Positions 35,501-50,500 of a DNA stretch of 64,000 nt are shown in pieces. The translations under genes were made by a program, and so were the position numbers. The DNA is from Diplolepis rosae (lineage: Eukaryota > Arthropoda > Insecta > Hymenoptera > Diplolepididae), in NCBI GenBank assembly GCA_030998225.1, contig JAPYXD010000710.1, positions 32,689,501-32,753,500 of the forward strand. The letters run 5' to 3'. The notes under the pieces are model-generated. The model was not told the DNA's origin, did no database searches, and saw only the letters and a program-made list of their open reading frames with translations. The number at the start of each line of letters is the position of its first letter. Within the stretch, counting starts at the first letter, position 1.

Positions 35501-38500
35501 GAGTGGAGAGTCTCGATTGGTCAGCTGAGTCGGTCAGTAATTATTATTATCGCGATTGCGCGACAAGCCCCTTTAGTTTCAGGGAGTTTCCTCAATCGGC
35601 AACCCTCTCTCTTAATTAAGTCATTGCGCAGACGCCAATTCTCACGTAGGAAAAGCTTAACCAGCCACCCCTTGGAATTCGTGGTAGTGTCTCCGTGACC
35701 AGTAATTATAAAAGAGGGCGGTGTCCGGAAGTTCAATTGTACAGTCCCTTATCCTGGTTGAAACAATGAGCTTGCGTCCTCACCATTATACCTTCGATAG
35801 CCATTAGCGATTGGTTCTTTCCAGGAACGTCTTGAGATTTTCCATTATTAGGGATTATACGAAAGGGAGGATATTCAGCGGATGTAAAGAAGGCAGTAAT
35901 CTAGAGAGTTACTATGTTTAACATTTCATTTTATATGGATTATTGCTCGATAATCTTTATGAGAAAAGCTTTCTCTTTAAACCTGAATTACTTATAGCAT
36001 AAGTGGTTGAAAACCAAAAAACTTCACTTACAATTTTGAATGATTATCTGTCAAAAATACTTGTTTACTCTTTGAATCTGAATTAATAAAAATGTTTTCC
36101 GTAATTATAACCAGAAATTAATTAATCTGATAATTATACTAATTGTTTAAGAGCTTTTGCAATGTTTGGTCAATTGTGCCTAATAACTAGCACAGCTTTT
36201 TTTACTCAAGTAAATTGGTACACCTAACCATCAATTTTTAAGAAGCAAATGCATTTCCCGATCAATGAAATAGCAGTAGCGTAAGATTACAATCTGAATG
36301 ATGTGCCAATCATCATTTTTTTTCAGTGTTTAGTCAAAAAATCGCCTACGAGATACAAGATTATTCAATTTTTCAGAATTTATACAATTATATAAAGAAC
36401 CCATGCCTATAATTTTCTCTCCCTTTCATTTTTTCTGATAACTTCCAGTTACAATCTCTCAGAACCATTGGAGTGAAGAATTTTCATAAAAATATAATGG
36501 AAAGCTAACAAGTGATTCTTGTGACTCCTTTCCTTCAATGCTCCAATTACGTTTCGTCTCGAGCGATCAAATAGATTCTGGAAGCAAGAAACACCGAGAA
36601 GACAAGTGTAGAAAGCTCACGTCGTTCCCTTAGAAAACAAGTAATTTCTGGAACAGAACTTCTTTTTTTGCTTGATTCCTTTAATTACAATTCATCCAGT
36701 GCAGCTGTCGGTGATCAAGAAGCTAAAATATATAGTTCTATCTTGGGTGGTGGGTTTAATGTCGATACCGATATATCTAGACTTAGAGACACGAATATAT
36801 TCGATAAACAAGTGAAGCAGAGATATATGTATATGATAGCCAACTATTCTGTGCTTTGCCAGTCTCAATAGGGAACACCCCACGAATTATATATGCAAGA
36901 CGACGACGAATGCAGCGTCCACATTGTGGACACATAAATCGAACAATATGAGTCCAGCGAACCAATCAGAGAGGCTTTTAGTGCTCGATAAAAACTTGCT
37001 GCTTCGCGATCCCTTCCATGTTGCGAACGCCCCCTTCGACCCCCTTCTTCGTCATCTCTTTTTATATTTCTTTCATTCTTTTTCGCTTTATCTCTCTTTC
37101 TCTTTTCGTGCTTGCATGTGTGTACATATGCGAGTGTATTTCGACATACGTAATATATATGTGTGTACAAGATTCACATGCTGTACGTGCACAATCTTTT
37201 CTCTACAGATATGCATTGCATTGCTGCTATCAAGAACGTAAAGAGACACTCTTTCTGTTTTCAGCGGTAATAACTGCTTGCTATAAATTTTTTCTTAGAA
37301 AAGTCTATGTAGAAAGTATTGCTGTAGAAATAATATTGGACACTGTTAAAAAAATTATTAATTTTAATAGACTTCAATCTACAAAATGTAAATTAACATC
37401 AATATTTTCGTATATTATGAAAAATTAATATACTTCGCTACTTAATAAATTTTCAATCAAAATATATTAAAACAAGCATTATTAAAATATATACACATGT
37501 GTATTAAAATTCAAATGAAATTTTGTAATTTCTGACATTGCCTACATTATCCGGCAATCGAAAGACCTGGGCTCAAATCCCAGCGCAGTCGAAAGCGTCT
37601 TTTTTTCCACAGAAAGATTTCAAATTCTTTAAAAATTTAATATGCATTACTGAAATATATAATAAATATGGAAATTTTGTTATGGAGGAAAAAAGTTGTG
37701 CTTTTAAAATATTCTATAAGAATGCGTGTTTTGAAGATGAAAAATCTAAAAATTGGCACCTAGACAATTTTTTCAAAAATATTTTTGTACGGCCCATATA
37801 TGAGCCGTCCAAAAGTTGTCAAATAATTCTACATGCCCTTGTATTGTTTAGAGGCTCAATTGCGTGGCAGGCAAATAAGTCACAGAATCATTTTTTTTTT
37901 TAATTTATTTTGATCTGAGTGTTCTCTAAATCTGAATCAGTCAGAATTTTTAATAATTTCAATCAGTGACGGACTTCTTGCTTTTCAATCAATCAAAAAT
38001 GATTGATTTTCAGTTAACAACAATTGATTATCAGTCCAAAATGACTGATTGTGAAGCAAGAAGTCAGTCCCTGATTGAAATTATTATCGCTTTAACCAGT
38101 AAGACCGTCCACAGAAGGTCATCACTAAAAACCAATTATTTTTAAACTCAAAAAAATTTTCTCTCTGACCGCCAGACTTCTTTCGCAGTACAAAATTTTT
38201 TTTGACAAAGGTAAATCAAATTCGTGTTTTACAGCCCAAAATCATGCTAGAAACACAATTCTCATAACAAGATACCTCGTATTTCGATTCCAGTGGTTCG
38301 AAGGTTAAGAATTTTAACTAATTCAGATTTAAAGAGTGTGAATATATGAAAAATGATTTATATTGTATAAATACGGATTTATAATGTATTGCTAATTTCA
38401 TTGTAGTTTCTGAATTTTAATTTTTCTTACTTTCAGGTATCTTAATTTTACCACTTCCATTTTTAAGGTTTAATTATCTCAGATTTAGAAAATTTCAAAA

Positions 38501-41500
38501 TTACACAGTATGTTTCAAATTTCTTAATTTTCGTAAGCTTTGTTTTTCAAATGAAAATATCAGGTACACAATAAAGATAAATGTTTAGAAAAAATTGGAA
38601 TGTTTGAAAAATTATTTCAAAAATGTTGTTCAATCGAATAGAGTTTTATCTGCATTAGAAAAATGATTGCCTGGGATGATCACTTTTATTAATTATGGGT
38701 AGGATAAACGGTCACTCGAAGTTGCGTTAATTAATAAAATTGTTATTACAATTAAATGAATAGAAGATTGATATTTTTCAAACTAAATGGTTGTCCAATC
38801 TAATCATTCTGATCATTGTTTTCAATATATAAAGTATCTAAATTTTCTGACTCAGTCAAAAAATTTCAATCATTAATCAGTTTTTACATTTTTTACCAGA
38901 TATTACCAGATTAATTTTTGTATCTTTTATAATTATTATTTACGTTTTAAAATAAACAGCGTTATTCCATTAGTAATAGCTTAATATTATAATAAAAACA
39001 TTGATGAAAATTTCTACAGATTGTTATTCGTTTGTTTACTAATTACTTGTAAAAACGTTTATAACTACTAATTGAATTGCCAGAAGATTAATAATAATTA
39101 GTACAATTTTTTATCGATTTTAATTAGTGGCCGACTTTTTATTTAATCAGATTCAGTGAGTAATACCTTTTTTAATCTAGCATCTAGCAATTATTCACAA
39201 AATATTTTAGAAAATAATTCTATAATAATTTATTAACTGTAAAAAAAAAATTACGTTTGGCTCTTTCCAACTGATTCCCCAATAAACAGAAGAGAGTGCG
39301 TGAGGCAGATTGGCATTACTCACTGAATTCCAGTTATTATTACCAAGCGACATCACAATTTCTTCTCTTCATTGGAAAATCGGTTGAAAAAAACCAATCG
39401 TAAAAATTTTTTACACAAATTTCTCTAATCAATCCCGATTCCCCTATCTCCATTTTTCTCCATGTTATTTTCAAAATTACCCTTCATTTCAAACAGAGAT
39501 ACCACTTAAATATCTTCGTAAACCATCACCTCATTCCCTCTTCATTTTGCAAAATCTCAACATCCACAATTTCCCCTGATCGTTTTTAAAATCCCGAAAA
39601 ACCCTCAGCTTGAAAAATTGCTACACTAACTCCCTCGGAGCAAGCTCGTCTGACCATAAACGGTCTTACTACTACCGGCGACTTTTCTCCCGCGCAAATG
39701 TAAAATCCTTTCTCGATATAGTAAAACGAAACGGGAAGAGGGAAAAATACGTGGGATACATTGTTCGGAAGCAAGTTGCGACGCAATTCCATCACTTGCA
39801 CCACTCTCATCCTCGTGGATGGTTTTAGAGTCGCGATAGGTGATGTTGACCGCGTCCACACAAACTCATTCTGATGCTGCATAGACGTTATGGAATTCGT
39901 GTCGTGTGAGTTGAAAAGAGATGCAGACTTACGGATAGAGTGTGTTCTGTTAGATGGATTGATGCATGTGTGTATGTATGTTTGGGGTTGGGGTGGCGAG
40001 GATGGGGGTGGGTGGGGAAGTGTGGGGATAAGAAGAGGACGGAAGGAAAGGGCGTAAAAAGAATGGATGAAGAAGAGAAAAGAGAAGAGAGTACGCGAAA
40101 CACTCGCATAACGATCCCGTTTAAGAATCTCCTATCTCCGCACCCCCTGTCCTCCCCGACCCTCCTTACAAGTCCAACCCAAGGCTTCCAGTCACGGTCG
40201 AGCGAAATAACAGAGCAAAGCCTTCCCCTCGTCGCGGGAGCCCTCATTCTCCACTCGTCCATCCACCCACCCTCTTGTCCCTACCATCTAGGAAAGACAC
40301 CCCGCACCGCGAACGATAGCATTTGCAAACTCGCGTGTATAATTGTCCGGGCTTCTACCTCCCCTTAATTTCGCCCCACCAAGTTACTAGTGCGGGAGGT
40401 GTGGCTAGCACCCCCCCACCGTTATGAATCTGGTCCATCAGTCACGCCCTCCAGCATCCCTCTCGGTCTCTTCATCCCCACTTAGTTCTGTCCTGCAGCA
40501 ACGATTGTAGTACTCCTCCCGACGCCTCACACCAGTGGAATCGGGAGATGAAACTGGGAGAGTGGCTAACGAGACGCCGTTGCCCAGTGGGAGGAATGCT
40601 AAATACAGAGGGTCTCCCGCAGGGCTGATACTTGCTCGCTAAGGACCCTGCGCAAGTGGGAAGTAAGATTGATCCCCTCCTTGCTCAGAGCGGACTGGAA
40701 TAGTTTCTTTGGTAATAAACTCAATACACGAGGTTGGAATGTTATGTAAATGGAGATTGTTATTGAGAGGGTGAAGGTGTAAAAATATAGGGGAAATGAA
40801 GGGAGATGAGGGTTGAAAGAGGAGAGAGATGCCTGTGTGGTAAAAGATTTTTTTTTGGTAATAGCGGTTGGGATAGTGAGATGTTGGTTAATGTTGGAGC
40901 TTGACTTTGCTGGAATGTCTGATTTATTTAGGAGGGTAATTGGTGTAGAAGATGGCAAAAATTTTCACGGAAATATCAGATTGTTTGTTATTAGTTTTAG
41001 TGAAGGCTATAGAGATGAAAAGATATATGCGAAAGTCTGATAATTTTTTTTTCCGCTTTTTATGTTTTTTTTACAATATATGAAACTGGAATTTAATATA
41101 TATCTTTGGAGAGTTTATTATTTGTAAAGAATCTATTTGAGTTGTTACAGGACGAAACTTCTTATAGCAATATATGTTTTATGTTATTATAATCCTGAAA
41201 AATATTACACCGAGAAAAGTTTTTTGGAGAAACTCCTATAGATTATAGAAATTTTGGGCTATCAAGCAAATCGTGATAAGTTTTCACATAGCCATAGGAA
41301 AGATTTATGAAACAATTGCCGAATTTTTACATTTAATTTTGCAATTGTTCTATGAATTTTTCCTATGGCTATGTGAAAACTTATCACGATTTGCTTGATA
41401 ACCCAAAATTTCTATAATCTATAGGAGTTTCTCCAAAAAAAATTTCTCAGTGTAGATATATAGGCAAAATCGAGGTTCAATAGTAATTATTCTTTGCGAA

Positions 41501-44500
41501 CTGGAAATTTTTCGTACACGATGAAATATATTTGTCAAAACTTACCAAACTATTTGGAAAGACATGATAAATACTTAAGGGGGTCTCCTCATCAGTGGCT
41601 CATAAAAAAGGTGGTTTTTTAGGATTTTTTTTTAAACACGAAAACAGCAAGAGAAACAAATGATCTTTTGCGTATCTTTGAACATATATTTATTCAACAA
41701 TAAAAAGTTTTTTGAATGTCAAAATAAATAAAAATGGCGGATTTATAAACAATCTCACGCAGCAGCTCGCCGCGGACAACTCAAACTCCGTGAAAAATTC
41801 AGCCGGTAATTTTTACCTGAAACAAAAAATTAAAATACTTCCTTATTCAGAAGGCTTTTCTGCACAGTATAGTCTATTATGGTGATTGAAAGTTGAAATT
41901 TGAATATTTTAGTCCTTTTTTAATAAAGTACTCGATTTTTCGGCCTTTTTTTAGCAATAAGTGCGTTAATAACATTGTAAAAAGAGATTTTTTAATACAT
42001 TTTTTTAACTCAGTCTGTGCACAATTAAATTATCTAAAAAACAGTGTTTTACTTGTATACATAGCTTTTATAGTTTTTTTGTAATCGTGCACGGAATTTC
42101 AAAAAACATGGTTTTCATACACGGAAAAAATAGTATAGCTGAGAAAACTATACAGAATTTGAGTTGAGCAAAATACCTGTCGTGACTATACGATATTGGC
42201 ATTGTAGCTAAAATGAATGCGTGATGCACTGAAACGCGTATTTTGCCATGGCACCAATATAATTTCGGTCGTGCAACGATAGAAGTATAGCTGTCCGACC
42301 TATACCGGTATATAGTGTCTCTGGTATAGGTGAGACAACTATACTGGTTTGCCGCGCTACCTATACCTTGCTTCGCATGCACGCGACTCTAACCACGAAC
42401 TGAGAAAGAAGTGTCATTTGTTCGAGGCGTTTGTCAATTTGTTAGAGGCATTTTTTCTTTGCTTGAAATATAATTTATGCGTATCGCGTATTCTTTTATT
42501 ACACGTGAAGATCCAAAACTGCTATGAACGAGTGGGTGAAGAGAAAATTAAGAGATTGGGGATTGTCGTATCAACGAACTTGTATCCTTCGCGGAGCAAT
42601 ATGACGTTTAGGAATACCAGTATAGCTGTCTTACCTATACTCGTATAGTTTTGAGGACCATACCGTAGCATTGGTCTGATAGCAATATTTTCTGGTTCTG
42701 AGGATCAAAATACAGTTCTCTCAGCTATACTGTTTTTTCAGTGTAAAATGGGCTTTAAAGTTTTTCGAAGGAAAACAATCAAATTAAAGGAAACTTACAG
42801 GCATGAGATGTTAATCAGCTATACTTTGAAACATTGCAAGAATATTCACAAATAATAATTCTAACGATACTTTTACTAATACTAATACTTTTTTCTAATA
42901 ATACAATTTATTTTACCATCGAGATGACAATTATCATCGGTAATTTAGCGTATTCTATAACGGGAATTCTAAAAAAAGTTACATTATTATAAAAAAGTAC
43001 GTAGCTTCAGAATTTATCATGCATTTCCAAATAATTTGGTAATTTTTGTAAAATATTTTTCCTCGTCTACGAAAAATACTAAAGATTCGAAAAATTATAT
43101 GAAACTATAGGTTATAGTAAAGTTTGATACAATCCATAATAAATTGTCATTTAGTTCATCTGAAGTTTAGTATTTTACTGCGAAAAATTTTCACTATGAC
43201 ACGTTTTTTCCTGAATTGAAACATAGTTTAGCAAAAATTCTAAACTTGAGTTTCTCCTTGTGGTTTATTCATCAGTTAGTGTAACATAATTTTTTAAAAC
43301 ATTTTCTCCGATTGGAAAGATAAGACTGACGATTTATTGCACTAGAATATTTAAGGGAGTTGCAAAAGCCACATTGGTCAATTTCGAAATGATCTTCAGA
43401 AATTTTAGGTACTCCTTTAAAAAAAAATACAAAGTTAATTCCGACTCACACTAACAGAACAATTTGTTTGAATTAAAGATTCTTCATGTAGACAAATTTA
43501 TCTTAATTCAAACGAATAGTTTATAATGTCATTTTTATCAAAAATTGTAATGAATTATAAATTTTTAAATGTTCTTAAAAAAGAAAATAGCAAAAAGTGA
43601 TATTTTAAATGATGGCCAATCAGATCTCTGAAGGACAGCATAATAAATGATACATCTTATTTTAGAAAATTTTCCCTTTTATCCATCGAAAAAAGGTCAA
43701 ATAGTATAACAAAGTGGTAACACTTGCAGAAATAAAATGTATTATTTATTACTTTCTCCTTTAGAGATCCAACTATTGATAAATAACGATTGGCTATTTT
43801 TGGTTTGGAGAAAAATTTCATTAATATACCAATACAATAGGCTACTAACTTTACTCTTAATATCTGGAAATCAAATTAAATTTAGAAGAGGAATTTTATA
43901 ATAACATTTGAAATTTGGCTAAAAAGAAAATAATAAAAAGTATATAAAATGATCTCGATGCATATAAAACAAAGTGCAAGCAGAGCGAGAATTTTCGTCA
44001 CCCTCTTTACAAGAAAGACCCTTCATTGCTGAACTTCCAGCAATGGCGTTACCATTGTATTATTACCTAAATCTAATACAAGTCAGATAAATCAAGTAAA
44101 GCTTCTACGAATTTAATAAAATTAAAAATACTTTTATTACATATTTAATGTCATAAATCTTATTTTCAATTAACGATAACTGAAAAATCCTTATGCTAAA
44201 CAAAATACCAATTTTCCAATATTAGTCCAATGTTTCTAATAAATATCTACTCATGAATATCACTAAAATTGAAATTATTGGTGAAAATTGACTAAAAATA
44301 TAAACGCAAAAAAATTCTAATTTAAAATCAGTTAATCTTCATTAAGGGGAACTGCCACCTTTAATATTTTTATTTTTTAAGTTAAGACCTTCTATATAAT
44401 TTTTTTTATGTTTATTACCGTTATTTAGAAAGTTTTTGATTTTTTTTAAATTCCAGCACCTTTATGTATTTTTAAACTAAAAATTTTGAGTTTTTTGGGA

Positions 44501-47500
44501 ATTTTTTTGACATTATTTGTCTTTGAATAGCTGTTTTGTTTTTCAACCAATTATCATGATTCTTTTTTATTTTGTTCCTTACAACGTGTAGCAAATTTTT
44601 GGGTATGGAAAATTAAGTAACGTGACTGCAAAAAAGTTACAAATAAAAAATATCCCAAAATATAAAAAAAAAATTTTTGTAGTTATTTTTTTAACAAGAG
44701 CTCTTTCCATACCCAAAAAGTTGCTACAAGTTGTAAGGAACAAAATAAAAAAGAATCATGAGAATTGGTTGAAAAACAAAAAAGTTATTCAAAGTTAAAT
44801 AATGCCAAAAAAATTCCCAAAAAACTCAAAATTTTTAGTTTAAAAATACATAAAGGTATGCTGGAATTTAAAAAAAAAAACCCAAAAACTTTCTAAATAA
44901 CGGTACTAAACATAAAAATAATTATATAGGTCTTAACTCAGAAAATAAAAATATTAAACGTGGCGGATCCCCTTAAATATCGAATCTAAAATTCGGCCAC
45001 TGAACGTACTAATTCAAAATCTTTAATTAAATTCACCTATTTATAATCACTCCGAATATAAATTTACACTGTAAAATAATATCCAGATAACAATTTCAAG
45101 TAACACATAATTAACTAATTATTTTTTATACTGTATTTTTATACGTAAACATAGATGTATTCGATTTGCACTCGAATCATCTGTCCTTAAGTCCATCCCT
45201 GGACCTCTTCCCCCAACTCTCACTCTCTCGCTCTCGCCCCCTGCCCCCAGCCTCGGCCACCTCTACCATTCGTCTCTAACCATTCCTGCTCCTTGTGAAA
45301 AAAGTTACCCTCTCTTGCCTGCATCCTTCTCTAGTGAATTAGGGGGAGTGTGGGGGTGAGGTGACGGGCAAGAGGGTGCACAAGCTCTTACATTGTCGCT
45401 TCGGGCGAACTCACACAAGCTCCGCGTCCAAACACATACTCCAAGTGCTTACTGATACCTGCATCGCTTCCAGGTACCTACGCTACCTGCGCGACACATT
45501 CACATATGTATTAAATATATACATACGTGTACATGGAGGATAGAAGTGCGAGCGCGCGCGTGTCCGCGCACAACGTCGATTGTATAATCGTGGTCGAAGG
45601 GAGAAAAGAAAAGAGAAGAATGTGGCCCGATGATATCGCGAGTGAAAGACCCCTGACTCTCATTCTTTTCCACTCTCTTACATATTTCTTTCTTTTTTTA
45701 GTTTTATTTCGCGCCAGCTCCTTCGTCAATTCTTGCTTTACTCGCGTCTATATATGTATTGAATGTACTATATATATGTAGGTTCGTTCACAGTGACTGC
45801 ATGCGGTGTGATTTTCTAGATATTAATATCCGAACCTCCTCTTATATCAGAAATTTCGATATTGTCAGGAGTGAAGTGGATTTCAGAACGGATGGCAGAC
45901 AAACATTTACAGTTCATCGGGAAGTCATGAATTTTATCGAGACGAGTATCGAGTTTTAGGAGATTCGGCCTTTTTTCGTTCTTTTGTATGCCTCTCCCAT
46001 AAGACAGGTTTGCTTTTCTTACCGAAAAAAATTATTTGAACAAAGATTCGAACATTGAACGTACGCTCATATGTGGAAACCTCCACATTAGGACGCACAG
46101 ATAAAATGTTTTATTTCGAGTATTGCACTGCGCTAAATGTTCCTTACACTGTTAAAAATCTTATTAATTTTAGTAAACTTTAATATTCAAGTGGTAAATT
46201 AAAATTAATAGATTTTTATTTAAGAAAAATTAATATACATTCATATTTTTTAAGATGAAAGTATTTTAAATTTAATTTAATTTTAAATTTTAATTTAATA
46301 CAGAAATTTCTAACAGTGCAGGATGAATTTTACAGATGATTGGAAAAAAAAAACAGAAAGAAAAAGTTTCAATTTGTTACGTTTAACAGACAATTTTGGC
46401 TTAAAATTAGTCGCGCAATGTGTAAGCACATAAGTCTCTTCTCTTCTAATGATCCAGTTTTTGTTACATCTTAAAGTTAATCGATTTTTAGACATTAATT
46501 AACGAACGTGAAGTAATGTGAAATAAACGTGAAGTTTATTGAAATGACTAAGTATTTCCTAACTTGTTTTCATTTAGAATATTTTTTACCTTGTTTATTT
46601 TAGTAAAAGTATAAAAAAATTTATCTCGAATAAAATGAGCCATAAAATGTTCCAATCGTATAAAAATTATAGATTTTTTATGATCGGAATCAATAGACAA
46701 ATTTTACTTTTTCGCTGTTTTTAAATGATACGATTCCACCAATAAATAATCTATGATTTTTATCTAATTCAAAACTTTTAAATAAAAAAACTAAGGAAAT
46801 ATTCGGTTCGATTAATTTTTTTTCCGACTGTCCGTCTAATTATTCCTTAAACTTCATGTACAAAAATTAATAAATTTATTTAATTCTATTTTACGTAGTT
46901 TATTTACAGGCATTTTTGTGATATTTATCGACAATCTGTTATGTTTAATAAATTTGATCTCCAATCCAAGTCAACATAATTTAAAACTAAATTCGAACCA
47001 GTATCACTACAAACTCAAATTCATCTCAATGTACAAAAAAACTATAATTCAAAATTTCAGGAATTCGGAACTATTCGAGCCCATAAAATATAAAGAAAAC
47101 GACTAAAACAATTCCTTACAATAAACGATTATAAGAACCCAAAAAAAGAAGAAAGAAAAAAAGAAGGCAACCTTCCAAAACCCCTTCACTCGATTAACAA
47201 TTAAATATTTATGTTTGCGAAAATGCGGTGAGTTGAACTGAAATATCTGTAAAATTAACAGATATCTTATGCTGTCACTATTTTAACTTGTGGACTCAGT
47301 AAATCCAACAGATTTTTTTGCTCCGTGCCTGTATCTTATACTCAATCAATTTATTACATTTGTTGTTCAATTATGTTTTGCAAGTAAAGTATTTGGTTTA
47401 AAAATCTTGAAAATTTCAGGCTGTTTTAATTTTTGGCTTGATTTTATGTATTAAAATATAACTTATTTTTCATTAATTTTCAAAACATAGCAGAAAGACT

Positions 47501-50500
47501 TGCAAATATATCACTAAGATGAGATAAGATTGCTTTAATATTTAGAAAATGCACGTGTGGGATCAAGCATGACTAGACAAATTCCTAGAGTATAGGAATT
47601 ACATAAAAGATAACGTAATAAATGTAATCCAAGTGATCAAGAAAAATATAAATTATATTTTTGTATGTTTTTATTTTCTTTGACAAACGGTAGCTTCATT
47701 TCTAAATAAAAAACAAATTCCGAGTGAACCATTAGCTTCTATATCATTTATCCATACACTTTTTACGGAGATGAATTCCAATAAGGCGGCATGCAGTCTG
47801 GACTCTATTCAGTTGAAAAGATTCCGGCAAAAAGAAATTGAAACTCTCAAAAGCTCGAAAGGGATGTTAAATTTAGGCATCGGTAAAAAATTTATGAATA
47901 ACAGCAAATTTAATTTAGTTCTTAAATTTCTTCTCTCTCAATTGAATGATTCAAATTCTACGGATATCTCAGTCAATTTTAAGTGATTTAACATGAGTAA
48001 AATCTGACGAGAAATTAGTAAGTTTTTATTGGTTGTAGAAATAAGTAGTTAGCGATTGAATTAACTAATTTTTTTTCGTTCTAAATAAAAACAAGCTAAT
48101 TCAGTGTTAAAAATTATTTCTAAATCTGGACTAATTTCTTTCATAAAAATACTTATCTAATTTTTATCTGAAAGTATTTGATATTTTCCCTAGTATAAAA
48201 TTTGCAGTCAAATTAAATAGTTTGTGATCTCTATTATAATTGAAAGGCAAATATTAAGGATTATTATAATTTCATATGGAAAATCTAGGGAAATGTGAAT
48301 GAATCATTTTAATTTCTGAAAAAATATAAAGTTAGAAAAATTATATTGGTTAAATTTTGTAATGTTCAAAAATGCCACTTAAAAATTTATAGAATCATTT
48401 AAAGTATACATCCAGAAAGAATATATAGTTGATCTAACTAAGCTATTTTGTCTAAAGAGCCAACTATAAACCTGAATCAGTGAAATAGTCACTGATTATA
48501 TCAGTGAAAATATATCAACAGATGAATCAGTGCCCTGCTTTGATTTCACTGAGGAATCGGTGAACGCGCCACGTGAACATAACTTTTGAATTCGATTAAA
48601 ACGATTCAATTATAACGATGGATCTTTAATTTTTAATTATATTAATATAATTATACACAATAATAATTACGATAGATAATAATAATCACGTAATTTCTTT
48701 TTAGTGAATAGTCACTGCGAATCAGTGGCCATTCACTGATTCAGGTTTAGAGAGAAGAGTATTAGTTTTGTTTAAATCAATCAAATCATAGTAAAACAAA
48801 CCATCTTTAATAGATAAAACAAATTTTTTCTTAATTTAACTAAACGTTTTGTTGGTTGTATGAAAAAACAAAATTATATAGTTAAAAAACAAACATTTTT
48901 TTTGATCCAACTAAATATTTTTCTGAGGATATCATAAAAAATCAAATATGTCGATCTCATATTATAAAAACATAATTTTTGTTATATGCACATTGTCAAA
49001 AGAACTAAATTGGTTTAACCTTTTCACTTACATATTTTAAATAAGAGTTTTAAAACTGTTTATTATTTTAAATTATAAAGTTTTGAATTGTTATTAAGAT
49101 TATTATTATATTATAATTTTGTTTCTAAATAAAAATAAGTGTATTTGATAAATTTCGCTAGTTTCATTAAACGTTTATTTATATAGAATATCACAAAAAA
49201 ATCTCTAAAAATGAAAATTCTAGACTGGGGTAACCTGTAAAAGTCAAGGAAATTTTGTATGCAGAAATAATGGCAACCTCTTTTTTGTTATTGAGAAATA
49301 ACAGTAAGAACTAAATAAAATATTATTTACTTTTTATAAGATGAAGAAAATTACCTACAAAATATATAAATGTTAAATAGTACAATTCAATCTGTTTTAT
49401 CATAAAGAGGATATGAATTTATTCATAAATCTTACACTCAAACAATATTTTTTCTCATTTTTAGTTCGCGACTTTAAAAATACATACGTTTTTAAACTTT
49501 TGTTTGTTATTGGACATATTTCAACTGGAAATATAACTAAAACATTAATCCTGTTAAAATAGGATTCCTGCTGAAAGCATATTATATTTTTTTTACATTC
49601 TCATCATAAATGAGAAGGTATTAGCTTTATTATTTTCGAAATTTTCATCAAATATTTACGTTTTGAAACCCCCTGAGTCAAAAAACGCTTTTTACTTTAT
49701 CGGAGTGGAAGAAATAAGGACAAGTTCGTTAACCAGCCACATCTGACAAAAATATTTTCCTTTTTAATTTTACAAAATACTATTGGAAATTCAATTTTTT
49801 ATTATTTCACAATAATATGTGAAATACGAAAAAAACTTAAGTTGGTAAAATTACTCGTTTTAATAAGATCTACAAATTTTGTCTGACATAGTTTCTGATA
49901 AAACGTTGGAGAAAGGAGATTGTACATTTTTCTTATTCTTTACAAAAATTAGGACTTGAAAGAAAAAAACCATCGCAACTAAAATATGACAAAATTTGAA
50001 TTTTATTTTGACAAAATTGTGACAAAATTTACAAATTACAAATAATGATTTAATGACTACAGGTATTTAGATATTGCTATTGATAATTTATTTGTGTTTA
50101 TTAACTTCATAACTTTGTCATCATTTTTATAATTATTATAGAGTAAATATTCACTGAGAAAAAAATTTAGCCAACAAAACTTTTTTTGTTATCCTGACAA
50201 AATATTTTGTTGTCCCAACAAAACATTTTGTTTAACCAACAAAATTTGTTTGATATAGCAAAATGTTTTGTTGGCACAACAAAAGATTTTTGTTAGCTAA
50301 ATACTAACCAAATATTTTTGTTGATTTGACAAAACTGTTTTCTCAGTGTTGAAACAAACGTATTTTTGAACTGAAGAGGATGACATAATATCACTCACTG
50401 AGAAAAAAATTTATCCAACAAAACTTTTTTTGTTATCCTGACAAAATATTTTGTTGTCCCAACAAAACATTTTGTTTAAGTAACAAAATTTGTTTGATAT

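Noticed and set aside
39888..40368. Long overlapping open frames on both strands.
   Set aside because: They lie in a G- and C-rich tract poor in stop codons; the translations are low-complexity and match no family I know.
41577..41640. TTAAGGGGGTCTCCTCATCA resembles the left end of the TTAA element at 11423.
   Set aside because: No matching right end is visible downstream; it is at most a solitary fragment.
47771..47986. 71-codon ATG frame (starts MNSNKAACSLDS).
   Set aside because: Plausible composition but no recognisable family, no splice context and surrounded by A+T-rich intron. Not called.
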